A stretch of 64,000 nt of DNA. Origin: Aquimarina agarivorans (lineage in GTDB: Bacteria; Bacteroidota; Bacteroidia; Flavobacteriales; Flavobacteriaceae). Of the stretch, positions 8,139 to 17,283 are shown in pieces; the stretch's first letter is position 1; the number at the start of each line of letters is the position of its first letter. The notes beneath the pieces are model-generated. The model saw only the letters and a program-made list of their open reading frames with translations, was not told the DNA's origin and did not search any database. The stretch covers positions 1 to 64,000 of the forward strand of contig NZ_AFPB01000147.1 in the NCBI RefSeq assembly GCF_000218485.1, read 5' to 3'. Position numbers and translations under genes: made by a program.

Positions 8139-9469
8139 TGGATAGCAGTACTTCTACATATAAAAAATTATTTGAGGTGCAAATTTTGCATGATTACTTT
8201 CTAATGGACACGGCTGGCGTTTCATTTTTTAACAAAAATAAAGTTGATAGAGAACGATTGCTTTCAAACAAAATAGAAAATAATAGCTATAACGTAAATG
8301 ATCTATTTTCAATAGTGCCAACCAATAAAACTAAGCAAATTTTAGAAAGATTTGGATTGATATACGGTACTACACCGCTAGGATTTTTTGTAGGAACAGA
8401 AGTGACTATTAAAAATATAAACAATGAGGTTTTGTATATGCCATTTTTAGACACTGATAAATTAACCAGTCTGGCATTTGTAATTCAACCACAACTCCCT
8501 TTTTTTAAAAGTGTAACTAATATTAGTTTCAGCACATTTAAACCCGCAATTTATTACTTCACAAATACAAACAAACAGGTATTTACAGAAACAGAATTAA
8601 CTCCAAGTTTCAAATCTTTTCCACTAACAAACACACCTCTGGATTACCAAGATGGGATATGTTACGAAATGGGTGCCCTTTCAAAAATAGAAGGGAATTT
8701 AAAAGAAGCCCAGCTTTTTACAAATAATAAAGCAGATACAGATTGGAAAATGATTAAGGATAAGCGAGTAGTTTCTGATGCTGATAAAACATTGTTACCC
8801 AGTATTTTTGATTACACATTTAAAAAGGTGCAAAACATTAAGGATGTGGAGTTTATTTTGGAAGATAAAAGCGGAGGTGTCGTAAAATCAATTCAAAAAA
8901 CAAGTGACAATCCAATAACAAAAGTGCCTATTAATTTTAAAAGAGTCAATGAAAATGATGTAAGTTCTAATACCATTTCATCGGGTTTTTACAATCTTAA
9001 AATAGTACAGAATAAAGAAACGATTTTAAATTTTCCAATTCATATTAATGATGATCTGTACGACAAAAATAATTTTGGAGTGTTAGAAATTCATTTTAAA
9101 AAAGAGAATTCACCATTTAGTATTTTAGACATTCAAGGCTTTTTGAAAACAAAAATTGATAATAATGGTGAAAAAATACAGCATCCAGTATTTGAGATTC
9201 GTTTTAAAAACAGAAATACTTATTGGCGTTACAATAAAAGTGAAGCTTTTTCACCATCTGAGGTATCAGCTACGGCTTCTTTTTTAACTCAAAATAACGC
9301 GAAGTTAATATCAAAAGATACTAAATCACTTACCGATGTATTGGTGCCTTTCATGAATGGCAGCTCATTGATGTTACCACATCCAAAAACACCGAACATA
9401 AAAATAGAGAATGATAAGATTTTTTCGGAAATCTATATTAGTCAATCAAATAGATTATTGAATAGTTAA
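8138..9469 (+). CDS. Unrecognised eCIS protein, possible cap adaptor
   Basis: I do not recognise a domain. The 443-residue product has no signal peptide or membrane span, is rich in short beta-like segments, and lies between the cap gene and the sheath gene. The ATG at 8138 overlaps the stop of the previous gene; an in-frame TTG one codon earlier is less likely. The N-terminal ~30 residues (KKLFEVQILHDYFLMD) look like a small folded start, followed by mixed beta regions. AlgoCIS particles are known to carry an extra cap-adaptor protein between cap and tube. Gene position makes this the natural candidate here, but that is inference. Confidence 0.5.
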   Translation: MDSSTSTYKKLFEVQILHDYFLMDTAGVSFFNKNKVDRERLLSNKIENNSYNVNDLFSIVPTNKTKQILERFGLIYGTTPLGFFVGTEVTIKNINNEVLYMPFLDTDKLTSLAFVIQPQLPFFKSVTNISFSTFKPAIYYFTNTNKQVFTETELTPSFKSFPLTNTPLDYQDGICYEMGALSKIEGNLKEAQLFTNNKADTDWKMIKDKRVVSDADKTLLPSIFDYTFKKVQNIKDVEFILEDKSGGVVKSIQKTSDNPITKVPINFKRVNENDVSSNTISSGFYNLKIVQNKETILNFPIHINDDLYDKNNFGVLEIHFKKENSPFSILDIQGFLKTKIDNNGEKIQHPVFEIRFKNRNTYWRYNKSEAFSPSEVSATASFLTQNNAKLISKDTKSLTDVLVPFMNGSSLMLPHPKTPNIKIENDKIFSEIYISQSNRLLNS

Positions 9470-9491
9470 ATGGATTTAAAGTTAAGAAATT

Positions 9492-10901
9492 ATGGATTAC
9501 AAAACTCCTGGAGTCTTCATTGAAGAAATTCCAAAACTACCACCATCGATTGCACAGGTAGAAACTGCAATACCTGCGTTTATAGGTTACACTGAATCAG
9601 CAGAAGATAATAGAACTGGAGATCCGTTGTTAAACGAGCCTAAGAGAATTAGTTCGTTATTGGAATATGAACGATACTTTGGAGGACCGGCTGTTGAAAA
9701 GGCATTATCTGTAAATATTAATGAAGCAGTAACTCCTGCAACTATTCAAGTTTCTATTGACAAAACCGAGGAGTCAAAATACAAAATGTATTATGCAATG
9801 CAACTATTTTTTGCAAACGGTGGCGGTCCTTGTTGGATTGTATCAGTAGGAGCATATCAGGATGCTAATATTTTAAATGTAAATGATTTATTATCAGGAT
9901 TAGCTGCTACTGAAAAAATTGATGAAGTTACTTTATATGTTTATCCAGATGCTCAAGGCTTAGGTGCATCCGCAGATTTTTATGCTCTTTTTAGCGCATC
10001 ATTGAAGTTGTGCGAAAAATTACAAGATCGCTTTACAGTAATGGATATTTGGCAAGCCAATCCAATACCAGATATTCAAACGGATATTCAGGAAATGCGC
10101 GATAATACACCTAGTGTTGAAAATACTATCAAATACGGGGCTACTTACTTTCCAAACTTAAAAACAATTTTAGACTATTATTACGGGGGTGAGGGAGTAG
10201 GTGATGCCAATGTTACTATTAATAGTGCAGGGCCTTTGGCAGGAAGCTTAGCTGAACTAAAAACTAAGGACAACGCCATTTATTTTCAAGTACAAAGCGC
10301 GTTAAGAAATTTTCCTTTAGAAATGCCACCATCCCCAGCCGTTGTTGGTAAATATGCAAGTGTTGATGCTACAAGAGGGGTTTGGAAAGCACCAGCCAAT
10401 GTAAACATTGATTTTATAATTGAACCAACGATAAAAATTACTGATGAACAACAAGAAGGTTTGAATGTGGATAGTACCTCAGGAAAATCGGTAAATGCCG
10501 TTCGATCTTTTGTCGGGCGTGGTAATGCAATTATTTGGGGAGCCAGAACCTTAGCGGGAAATAGTAATGAATGGCGCTATGTTCCAGTAAGGCGATTTTT
10601 CAATTTTATTGAGGAATCCGTTAAAAAGGCTTCAGGACAATTTGTTTTTGAACCTAATGATTTAAACACCTGGTCTCGATTAAAATCAATGATTGACAAT
10701 TTTTTGGTGCAGCAATGGAGAGCAGGAGCTTTACTTGGGACAACACCTGAACAAGCGTTTTTTGTTAGGGTAGGTCTTAATGAAACCATGGATGAATTAG
10801 ATATTCTTGAAGGGCGTATGATTGTGCAAATTGGTATGGCTGTTGTTAGGCCTGCAGAATTTATCATCTTAAGGTTTAGTCACAAGATGTTATCTGAATA
10901 A
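9492..10901 (+). CDS. Contractile sheath protein (Afp2-like, phage tail sheath family)
   Basis: The 469-residue protein starts with the typical sheath N-terminus (YKTPGVFIEEIPKLPPSIAQV, followed by AIPAFIGYTE). Its C-terminal half has the conserved sheath core (VGRGNAIIWGARTL, then the YVPVRRFFNFIEESV segment) ending near EFIILRFSHK. It polymerises around the inner tube and contracts to drive it out. Only one sheath gene is present, whereas Afp has three, as in simpler Bacteroidota systems. Confidence 0.95.
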   Translation: MDYKTPGVFIEEIPKLPPSIAQVETAIPAFIGYTESAEDNRTGDPLLNEPKRISSLLEYERYFGGPAVEKALSVNINEAVTPATIQVSIDKTEESKYKMYYAMQLFFANGGGPCWIVSVGAYQDANILNVNDLLSGLAATEKIDEVTLYVYPDAQGLGASADFYALFSASLKLCEKLQDRFTVMDIWQANPIPDIQTDIQEMRDNTPSVENTIKYGATYFPNLKTILDYYYGGEGVGDANVTINSAGPLAGSLAELKTKDNAIYFQVQSALRNFPLEMPPSPAVVGKYASVDATRGVWKAPANVNIDFIIEPTIKITDEQQEGLNVDSTSGKSVNAVRSFVGRGNAIIWGARTLAGNSNEWRYVPVRRFFNFIEESVKKASGQFVFEPNDLNTWSRLKSMIDNFLVQQWRAGALLGTTPEQAFFVRVGLNETMDELDILEGRMIVQIGMAVVRPAEFIILRFSHKMLSE

Positions 10902-10927
10902 AAAATTCACAAGTTAAAAATTACACC

Positions 10928-11830
10928 ATGGCAAAAACAAGCAATACGGAAACTTCGCCCAGGAACGCGGATACCGTAATATGTGAAAATATAAAAATTG
11001 TAAATAGCGAAGCGCTAGTAGCTAAAAGTTTATATGAGGCAAATAAGATTTTAAAAGAATCTAAAAATAGTGCAAGATCCTATAAACTATGTACACTTGA
11101 TAAAGCTAAAGAATCTAAAGCTGTTTACGAGGACATGTTAAGTTGTGTTACTGTAGGAGGGCATAAAAAGGCGGAAATAATTCAAACAAATGTCGATGAA
11201 TACGTAAAAATGGATGCTGAAATTGGAAAGTTAATCAAAGATACTTCCAAGTTATTAAACCAAATGCGCATAAAAATTGAAGAAGCACATAACGCCGCTT
11301 GTGCCATGTCAAATTGTTTTGAAAACAAAATTATTACTGTTAAAGGCAAATCTAAAAAAGAAGGAGAGAAGGAAAATGCGGCCTCAAATTTAAAGGACTT
11401 ATTAAATAGTACTAAAAGTATAAATGAAAGAGGTCAAAATGCTTTTGAATCCATAGTGGCAATTGCAGGAGTGCAAACTTTTACCAACACAAGTAGGCTT
11501 AAAAAATTTGCTACGGATTTAAATACAGCAGTTAAAAGTTTTAAAAGTATTGTGGAAAGTAACATTACTTCAACAACTGAAGAAGTAAAGAACAGTACTA
11601 CCGATCTTATTACTACTGAAATTGAATTGTCCAAAATTACCTGCGATCAAAATGATCAAGGAGTGTTAGAAGATGGATTGACAGCTGTACATAGTTTTGT
11701 TTGTAAAGGAAAGTATGATGACAACTTATTAAATATTTGTAGGGATACTTTGGATTGTTATTGTGATGATGGCTATACAAAAAGAAAAAAGAATAGAAAT
11801 AGCAGACAGCAAACTGCTAATGTAGATTAA
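10928..11830 (+). CDS. Cys-rich helical protein of unknown function in the eCIS locus
   Basis: I do not recognise this 300-residue protein. It is nearly all predicted helix, Lys/Glu-rich in its first half, with about ten cysteines, several in the last third (CYCDD near residue 278). The C-terminus is a short basic tail. There is no signal peptide and no transmembrane span. It lies 26 nt after the sheath gene and before another Cys-rich helical protein, a position between sheath and tube genes. It could be a structural or assembly factor; no function can be assigned from sequence. Confidence 0.55.
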   Translation: MAKTSNTETSPRNADTVICENIKIVNSEALVAKSLYEANKILKESKNSARSYKLCTLDKAKESKAVYEDMLSCVTVGGHKKAEIIQTNVDEYVKMDAEIGKLIKDTSKLLNQMRIKIEEAHNAACAMSNCFENKIITVKGKSKKEGEKENAASNLKDLLNSTKSINERGQNAFESIVAIAGVQTFTNTSRLKKFATDLNTAVKSFKSIVESNITSTTEEVKNSTTDLITTEIELSKITCDQNDQGVLEDGLTAVHSFVCKGKYDDNLLNICRDTLDCYCDDGYTKRKKNRNSRQQTANVD

Positions 11831-11865
11831 AGACTGTTAGTTAATAATTTAGAACATAGTAAGTC

Positions 11866-12840
11866 ATGATAGATTTTTTAAAAGATAAAAAGTGTTGCGA
11901 AGAAGGCACTAGCAACAATGATCCTGAAACTAAAGATTGTTTAGATATTTGGAACGAGAAGTTAATTAGGGTAACGGCTACTTGTAATACAAAAAGCGCT
12001 ATTACAGCTAAAGATAATGAAGCATATCAAAATTCAACTTTTTGGTTGAGTAAACTGAAAAACTGGCAACTCATTATTGATGAAACCGATAAAAAAGCGG
12101 AAAGTATTGTTAATGAATTAAAGTTTTTTTTAGATCAAACTATAATCGTTTCTAACCATTCGGAAATAGCTACAAGGGAAATTAAAAAGTTGTTTGGACT
12201 TGTAAAAAGTATTTTTGACACCTTTTATACCTATGAAAACTCCAAACCAGGTCTTAAGGCGCAAATTACTGATTTTAAAGAGTTAATTAAGCTTCTTAAA
12301 AATACGAGTGAAGAGGATAAAGCCGAAGTAATTACTTGTATAGAAGACTACGAGAAAAAAATCATTTTGGTTTGCGAAATGCAAGATGAGGTGTTGATTA
12401 AGATGTTCGAAATCTTTAAATATGCCAATATTTTAAGTAAATCATTATGTGGCGAGGGTGGTTTGGAAGATAAAATAGAAGGTTTACAGGAAATTTTCAC
12501 TTCTGATTCAAATGATGGTGAACCAATTTATACTGAGGCAAGTCTTTCTAAAGAAAATGATCACACTAAAAAGAAATCTGCTCGCAAAATGGTGATAACT
12601 GAGAATTCCACAAATTATGCATATCCATGTGATGATACTTTGAAATCAATGCCAAGTTTTCCAATTAAGCAAAGCGCGTATTACCAAAGTATCGAAAGTG
12701 GTTTAGTAACAGCAAATAATAAAACGCTTGAGTTAGAGGAAACATGGAAGGAAAGTAAGGAGAAAAGCGACCGCTGCTTGTCCGAAAAAGCAGGTTTAAT
12801 AGATGCAATAACTGCAGCAGAAATTGCAGAAAAAGCATAA
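11866..12840 (+). CDS. Second Cys-rich helical protein of unknown function in the eCIS locus
   Basis: I do not recognise this 324-residue protein. It begins MIDFLKDKKCCEEG, is largely helical with about nine cysteines, and has a short polar break near residues 210-250 before a final helical segment ending in an Ala/Glu-rich helix. It has the same general build as the preceding 300-residue protein (long helices, unusual cysteine content, cytoplasmic), though I cannot show that the two are homologous. The inner-tube gene starts 40 nt downstream. Confidence 0.55.
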   Translation: MIDFLKDKKCCEEGTSNNDPETKDCLDIWNEKLIRVTATCNTKSAITAKDNEAYQNSTFWLSKLKNWQLIIDETDKKAESIVNELKFFLDQTIIVSNHSEIATREIKKLFGLVKSIFDTFYTYENSKPGLKAQITDFKELIKLLKNTSEEDKAEVITCIEDYEKKIILVCEMQDEVLIKMFEIFKYANILSKSLCGEGGLEDKIEGLQEIFTSDSNDGEPIYTEASLSKENDHTKKKSARKMVITENSTNYAYPCDDTLKSMPSFPIKQSAYYQSIESGLVTANNKTLELEETWKESKEKSDRCLSEKAGLIDAITAAEIAEKA

Positions 12841-12880
12841 TCATTTAAATTTTTAATAACACTATTTATTATAAAAAGAT

Positions 12881-13345
12881 ATGGCAGCAAAAGGAGATTA
12901 TCCAATTCCAAAGTTTCACTTCCAGGTAGAGTGGGGTGATGATTTCAGAATCGGATTTACAGAAGTTAGTGGTTTGGATTTTGAAACGGAAGTTATTGAA
13001 TACCGAGAAGGCAATAGCAAAAAGTATAACAAAACAAAACAACCAGGCTTAACCAAGTACAGTAATGTAACACTTAAACGTGGGACATTTGAGGGCGATT
13101 TTGATTTTTTTACGGAATGGCAAAAGACCTATTATTTTCAGGAAGGAAATGAAACGGGATCTAGATATCGTAGAACGGTGACTATAAAATTACTAAATGA
13201 AGAGCATCAACCAATAGTAGTTTGGAAACTAGAAAATGCATGGCCAAGTAAAGTACAATCTACGGATCTGAAAGCCGATGCAAATGAGGTGGCTATTGAA
13301 ACTATGGAGCTGGTTCATGAGGGTCTTACGGTTGCTGAAAAATAA
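12881..13345 (+). CDS. Inner tube protein (Afp1-like)
   Basis: This 154-residue protein belongs to the phage T4 gp19-like tail-tube family. The N-terminal FHFQVEWGDDFRIGFTEVSGLD and the central LKRGTFEGDFDFFTEW motif are diagnostic, and the final strand follows the VAIETMELVHEGL pattern. It stacks as hexameric rings to form the tube through which cargo is delivered. The tandem gene downstream encodes the second tube type. Confidence 0.95.
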   Translation: MAAKGDYPIPKFHFQVEWGDDFRIGFTEVSGLDFETEVIEYREGNSKKYNKTKQPGLTKYSNVTLKRGTFEGDFDFFTEWQKTYYFQEGNETGSRYRRTVTIKLLNEEHQPIVVWKLENAWPSKVQSTDLKADANEVAIETMELVHEGLTVAEK

Positions 13346-13377
13346 TGGCGTACAAATAATTTTCTAAAAAAAAAGCT

Positions 13378-13848
13378 ATGTACCAAATCGTTGGTTTTCA
13401 TTTTAAAGTTGTCTTTGAAGATATAGGAGGTAAAAATGAGGACATAGAATTTCAGTCCGTTACGGGCTTGGATGTTCAAATTGAAAAAGAAACCTATAAA
13501 GAAGGTGGAGAAAACAGGTTTGAACATTCGCTTCCTGGACGCAGAAAATACAGTCCGTTAGTATTAAAACGGGGAATTGTAAAGCCAAACGAATCCGCAT
13601 TAACAGAGTGGTGCGGAAAAGCCTTTTATAATTTGTACAATAACAAAGCAAACGAGCAAAATATAGTGCCATTGAGTACAGTAAACATTCAGCTTTTAAA
13701 TGAAAATCATGAGGTGTTAATGAAATGGGTATTGTCTCACGTTTGGCCAATAAGTTGGAAGGTTAGCGAATTGAATGCTGAAAAAAGTGAAGTACTAATT
13801 GAAACTTTTGAGTTGAATTACAATAGATTCAAATTGGAAGTGTCGTAA
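13378..13848 (+). CDS. Second tube protein, likely tube initiator (Afp5-like)
   Basis: This 156-residue paralogue of the preceding tube protein has the same fold marks (FHFKVVFED, FQSVTGLDVQIEKE, LVLKRGIVKPNES, VLIETFELNYNRF). In Afp/PVC a second tube paralogue, Afp5, forms the first ring between the spike hub and the main tube. Order and divergence suggest that role here, and the small DUF5908 and LysM hub genes follow at once. Confidence 0.85.
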   Translation: MYQIVGFHFKVVFEDIGGKNEDIEFQSVTGLDVQIEKETYKEGGENRFEHSLPGRRKYSPLVLKRGIVKPNESALTEWCGKAFYNLYNNKANEQNIVPLSTVNIQLLNENHEVLMKWVLSHVWPISWKVSELNAEKSEVLIETFELNYNRFKLEVS

Positions 13849-13864
13849 TTAATTATTTGAATCT

Positions 13865-14026
13865 ATGCCTATTGAAATTAGAGAACTAATTATTAAAGCA
13901 ACCTTGGAAAATGGAGGGGCAAGCGCCTCACCCTCAATTAGCAATGGAGCAGAGTTAAGTCAAATACAGCTTAATGAAATAGCCAGTAAAATTTTTGAAA
14001 TTATTGAACAAAAATTAGAGCGTTAA
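13865..14026 (+). CDS. Small eCIS protein, DUF5908 (Afp6 position)
   Basis: This 53-residue protein starts MPIEIRELIIKATLENG, matching the DUF5908 family found in Bacteroidota injection-system loci, and ends in a helix (EIASKIFEIIEQKLER). It starts 16 nt after the second tube gene, and its TAA is directly followed by the ATG of the LysM gene with no gap. The role is unknown; conserved position suggests a small structural or assembly part. Confidence 0.75.
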   Translation: MPIEIRELIIKATLENGGASASPSISNGAELSQIQLNEIASKIFEIIEQKLER

Positions 14027-14722
14027 ATGGAAGAAGGAGGAAAATTAATAAAAGCAGCAATCCATATTTACGAGAAAAAAACCTTTCAGGGGAAAAAGAA
14101 AACCATTTTTCTACCTGTCAATCCGGAATCGTTTTCTCGCAATTTAAAAATTGAGAATACGGAGCAACAAGGACAAGGAAATCAAGGAACTAATCCTGAT
14201 TACAAAGTGACTGCTCCTGAGGAATTAAAACTCGATTTTATCATGGATGGTACAGAAACTATTGAAGACTACGTCTATAACGGAAGTGATCATTCTGTAA
14301 AAGGACAGCTCGATATTTTTTTAAACTCAGTGTATACAATGAATAGTAATACACATAGACCTAATTTTTTAATTGTACAATGGGGCGATATTTCTTTTCA
14401 ATGTGTATTAAAAAATATTGATCTGAATTACACCTTGTTCAAGTCAAATGGTGATCCGCTTCGCGTAAAAGTAAGCGCTACATTTTTAAAATATATTGAG
14501 CAAAGAGAGCGTACTATTAGAGAAGGGAAAAAATCACCCGATCTCACTCATATTAAACAAGTAAAAGCAGGTGACCGGCTTGATAATATGACAAATAGTA
14601 TTTACAACAATCCAAAATACTTAACACAAATAGCACGAATTAATAACCTTACATCCTTTAGAAGAATTAAGCCTGGAGATCAATTGCTTTTTCCGCCCTT
14701 AGATAAAACCGTGGCTAACTAA
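14027..14722 (+). CDS. LysM-containing baseplate hub/tube connector (Afp7-like)
   Basis: The 231-residue protein has an N-terminal beta-rich region (FLPVNPESFSRNLKIEN near residue 25; PEELKLDFIMDGT near 65) and a C-terminal LysM-like domain (about 180-228, with KQVKAGDRLDNMTNSIYNNP and INNLTSFRRIKPGDQL). In Afp/PVC the homologue, gp53-like, joins the tube to the spike hub. The start codon directly abuts the previous stop. Confidence 0.85.
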   Translation: MEEGGKLIKAAIHIYEKKTFQGKKKTIFLPVNPESFSRNLKIENTEQQGQGNQGTNPDYKVTAPEELKLDFIMDGTETIEDYVYNGSDHSVKGQLDIFLNSVYTMNSNTHRPNFLIVQWGDISFQCVLKNIDLNYTLFKSNGDPLRVKVSATFLKYIEQRERTIREGKKSPDLTHIKQVKAGDRLDNMTNSIYNNPKYLTQIARINNLTSFRRIKPGDQLLFPPLDKTVAN

Positions 14723-14754
14723 TGATTTGTAGTGACTAAAAATTTGAATCTTGT

Positions 14755-16545
14755 ATGAAGGATAGAGAAATTCCCGAAACGTCAACGCATGATGTATCCA
14801 CCTTTGATATTATAATCGATGGTCAGGTAATTGATCAAGCTTATCAAGTAATGTCAATTTCAGTAGGTAAAGAAATTAATAAAATACCTACAGCACGTAT
14901 TGTGCTTCGTGATGGAGATGCCGCCGAAGAAACTTTTCAAATCAGTGAGCAGGAAAACTTCATACCAGGGAAATCAATAGCAATCAAAATCGGGAAAGAC
15001 CGTGATAATGAACAAGTATTTCAGGGGCTTATTATTAAACATGGGATTAAAATAAAAGAGAATGGTGAAACCCAATTAACTCTTGACTGTAGGGATGCAG
15101 CAGTAAAAATGACTTTAGGAAGACATAATTTTTATTATGAAGAGCGTACGGATAGCGAAATCATGGAGGAAATCATCTCTAGATATCAAAATTTATCCAG
15201 TAATGTACAAAGCACTTCAATTACTCATTTGGAAATGGTTCAATATCATGTGACTGATTGGGATTTTATGCTCATGCGGGCAGAAGCAAATGCGCAACTG
15301 GTATTTGTGAACGATGGGGAAATTAACATAGCGCCTCCTCAAACCAATAATGAACCAGAAATTGGAGTACTTTATGGATCGACTTTAATTGATTTTGAAG
15401 CCGAAATGGATGGAAGAAATCAATGGAAATCTGTAGAAGCAAAATCATGGGACTATGGCGGACAAGATATGTTTGAGAGTAGTACAGAAAGTGTGAATAT
15501 TGATGAACTGGGAAATGTAGCAGGACAAACATTGGCAAATGAATTTTCGCCAGAAAAATTTGAGTTACGGCATTCGGGTCAAGTGATTGCCGAAGAATTG
15601 GAAAATTGGGCAACGTCTACCTTGCAAATCAGTAGATTGTCAAAAATAAGAGGACGCGCAAAATTCAGAGGATACACTCCAATTAAACCGGGTCATATGA
15701 TAGACTTACAGGGTTTAGGTACTCGTTTTACAGGAAAAGCATTTGTATCAGGTGTAAAACAAATAGTGCAAAATGGATCCTGGCAAACGCAAGTGCAATT
15801 TGGATTAAGTCCTGAATGCTTTGCTAAAAAATATCACGATATTATATCCCCACCAGCGGGGGGGCTCATTCCAGCAATTCAAGGATTGCAAATAGGAAAA
15901 GTGGTGCAGCTTCAGGATGATCCAGAGGGTGAAAACAGAATTTTAGTGCGATTACCAATTGTTGATAATTCAGCTCCAGGAATTTGGGCAAGGATTGCTA
16001 CGTTGGATGCAGGTGTAGCAGCTGATGGTGTAGCAGGCAGAGGATCTTTTTTTCTGCCAGAAATAGAAGACGAAGTTATTGTAGGATTTATTAATGATGA
16101 TCCGCGCGAAGCCATTGTACTCGGAATGTTGCATAGTTCGACAAAGCCTGCTCCCTATGAAGCGCAGGATACCAACTTTGAAAAAGGATTTACTACCAAA
16201 AGTGGCATGCGTTTGCTTTTTAATGACGAAACAAAAACGATTATTGTAGATACTCCAGCAGGGAATAGTATAATATTGGATGAAGATACTACCTCAATTA
16301 CCGTAACTGATCAAAACGATAATGTTTTAAAGATGGAATCTTCGGGTATTCAAATGAACAGTCCAGGGGATATCACTATTGAAGCAAGCGGAAATTTAAA
16401 TCTAAAGGCGGGTATGGATGTGGCTACACAAGGGGTAAATATTGCAATGCAAGCGCAAGCCACTATGGAAATTAAAGGAGCTTCTACCTCTGTTTCTGCA
16501 GATGGAATTACGGAAGTTAAAGGATCAATTGTGAATATAAATTAA
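14755..16545 (+). CDS. VgrG-like central spike protein (Afp8-like)
   Basis: This 596-residue fusion has gp27-like and gp5-like regions. The N-terminal ~370 residues form the hub. A gp5 OB-fold lies near 375-470 (IGKVVQLQDDPEGENRILVRLP and DEVIVGFINDDPREAIVLGML), and the C-terminus is a short beta-helix with repeating strands (GDITIEASGNLNLKAG). Trimers of this protein form the membrane-piercing spike, capped by the PAAR protein encoded 6 nt downstream. The lysozyme domain of T4 gp5 is absent, as usual for eCIS. Confidence 0.93.
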   Translation: MKDREIPETSTHDVSTFDIIIDGQVIDQAYQVMSISVGKEINKIPTARIVLRDGDAAEETFQISEQENFIPGKSIAIKIGKDRDNEQVFQGLIIKHGIKIKENGETQLTLDCRDAAVKMTLGRHNFYYEERTDSEIMEEIISRYQNLSSNVQSTSITHLEMVQYHVTDWDFMLMRAEANAQLVFVNDGEINIAPPQTNNEPEIGVLYGSTLIDFEAEMDGRNQWKSVEAKSWDYGGQDMFESSTESVNIDELGNVAGQTLANEFSPEKFELRHSGQVIAEELENWATSTLQISRLSKIRGRAKFRGYTPIKPGHMIDLQGLGTRFTGKAFVSGVKQIVQNGSWQTQVQFGLSPECFAKKYHDIISPPAGGLIPAIQGLQIGKVVQLQDDPEGENRILVRLPIVDNSAPGIWARIATLDAGVAADGVAGRGSFFLPEIEDEVIVGFINDDPREAIVLGMLHSSTKPAPYEAQDTNFEKGFTTKSGMRLLFNDETKTIIVDTPAGNSIILDEDTTSITVTDQNDNVLKMESSGIQMNSPGDITIEASGNLNLKAGMDVATQGVNIAMQAQATMEIKGASTSVSADGITEVKGSIVNIN

Positions 16546-16551
16546 AAAGAT

Positions 16552-16842
16552 ATGCCAGCAGCAGCAAGAATTTCAGATATGCACACTTGTCCAATGGTGA
16601 CAGGAACGGTTCCTCATGTAGGAGGACCAATTGTAGGGCCATCAGTACCAACGGTTTTAATTGGAGGTCAGCCCGCAGCAGTAGTTGGTGACATGTGCGT
16701 TTGCAGTGGTCCTCCAGATACTATTGTTAAAGGATCTAGTACCGTATTTATTGGCGGGAAACCCGCAGCAAGAATGGGTGATACCACAGCACATTCAGGA
16801 GTAATTGTTCAAGGACTACCCACAGTGAATATTGGGGGTTAA
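16552..16842 (+). CDS. PAAR tip protein
   Basis: The 96-residue protein is a complete PAAR domain (MPAAARISDMHTCPM, repeated V-GG-PAA-VGD turns, and a second H/C cluster near MCVCSGP and TAHSG). The cone-shaped tip binds a metal ion through His/Cys residues and sharpens the VgrG spike. Unlike Afp10 it carries no extension domain, so it is a bare tip. Confidence 0.93.
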   Translation: MPAAARISDMHTCPMVTGTVPHVGGPIVGPSVPTVLIGGQPAAVVGDMCVCSGPPDTIVKGSSTVFIGGKPAARMGDTTAHSGVIVQGLPTVNIGG

Positions 16843-16853
16843 TTTTAAATAAA

Positions 16854-17276
16854 ATGAACTCAGATAAAGCATATTTAGGAACTGGATGGTCATTTCCACC
16901 TACGTTTGATAAAGAAACAAATACAGTACAAATGGTTAGTGCTGAAACTGATATTGAACAAAGTTTGGAAATATTACTGTCTACAAGTTTGGGAGAACGC
17001 GTCATGCAGGTAAATTATGGCTGTAATTTAAAAGAGTATCAGTTTGAAAATGTAGATAATGCACTATTGGGTTTTTTAAAAGATTTGGTAGCGCGTGCTA
17101 TTTTATATTTTGAACCCAGAATCCGTTTGGAAAGTATTGACATTACGGAAGCCAGCTCTTTTGACGTCATACAAGGGATATTAAAAATTAACATCACTTA
17201 CCGTATAGAAGAAACCAATACACGGAATAATTTTGTATACGATTTTTATTTAAGGGAACTCGATCAAGGAGTATAA
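16854..17276 (+). CDS. Baseplate wedge protein, GPW/gp25 family (Afp9-like)
   Basis: This 140-residue protein has the gp25 core: LEILLSTSLGERVMQVNYGCNL, LLGFLKDLVARAILYFEPRI (with the family EPR motif) and RLESIDI, then a final strand. gp25 proteins link sheath to baseplate and nucleate sheath assembly. It starts 12 nt after the PAAR gene and ends 8 nt before the giant Afp11-like gene. Confidence 0.92.
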   Translation: MNSDKAYLGTGWSFPPTFDKETNTVQMVSAETDIEQSLEILLSTSLGERVMQVNYGCNLKEYQFENVDNALLGFLKDLVARAILYFEPRIRLESIDITEASSFDVIQGILKINITYRIEETNTRNNFVYDFYLRELDQGV

Positions 17277-17283
17277 AATATAA

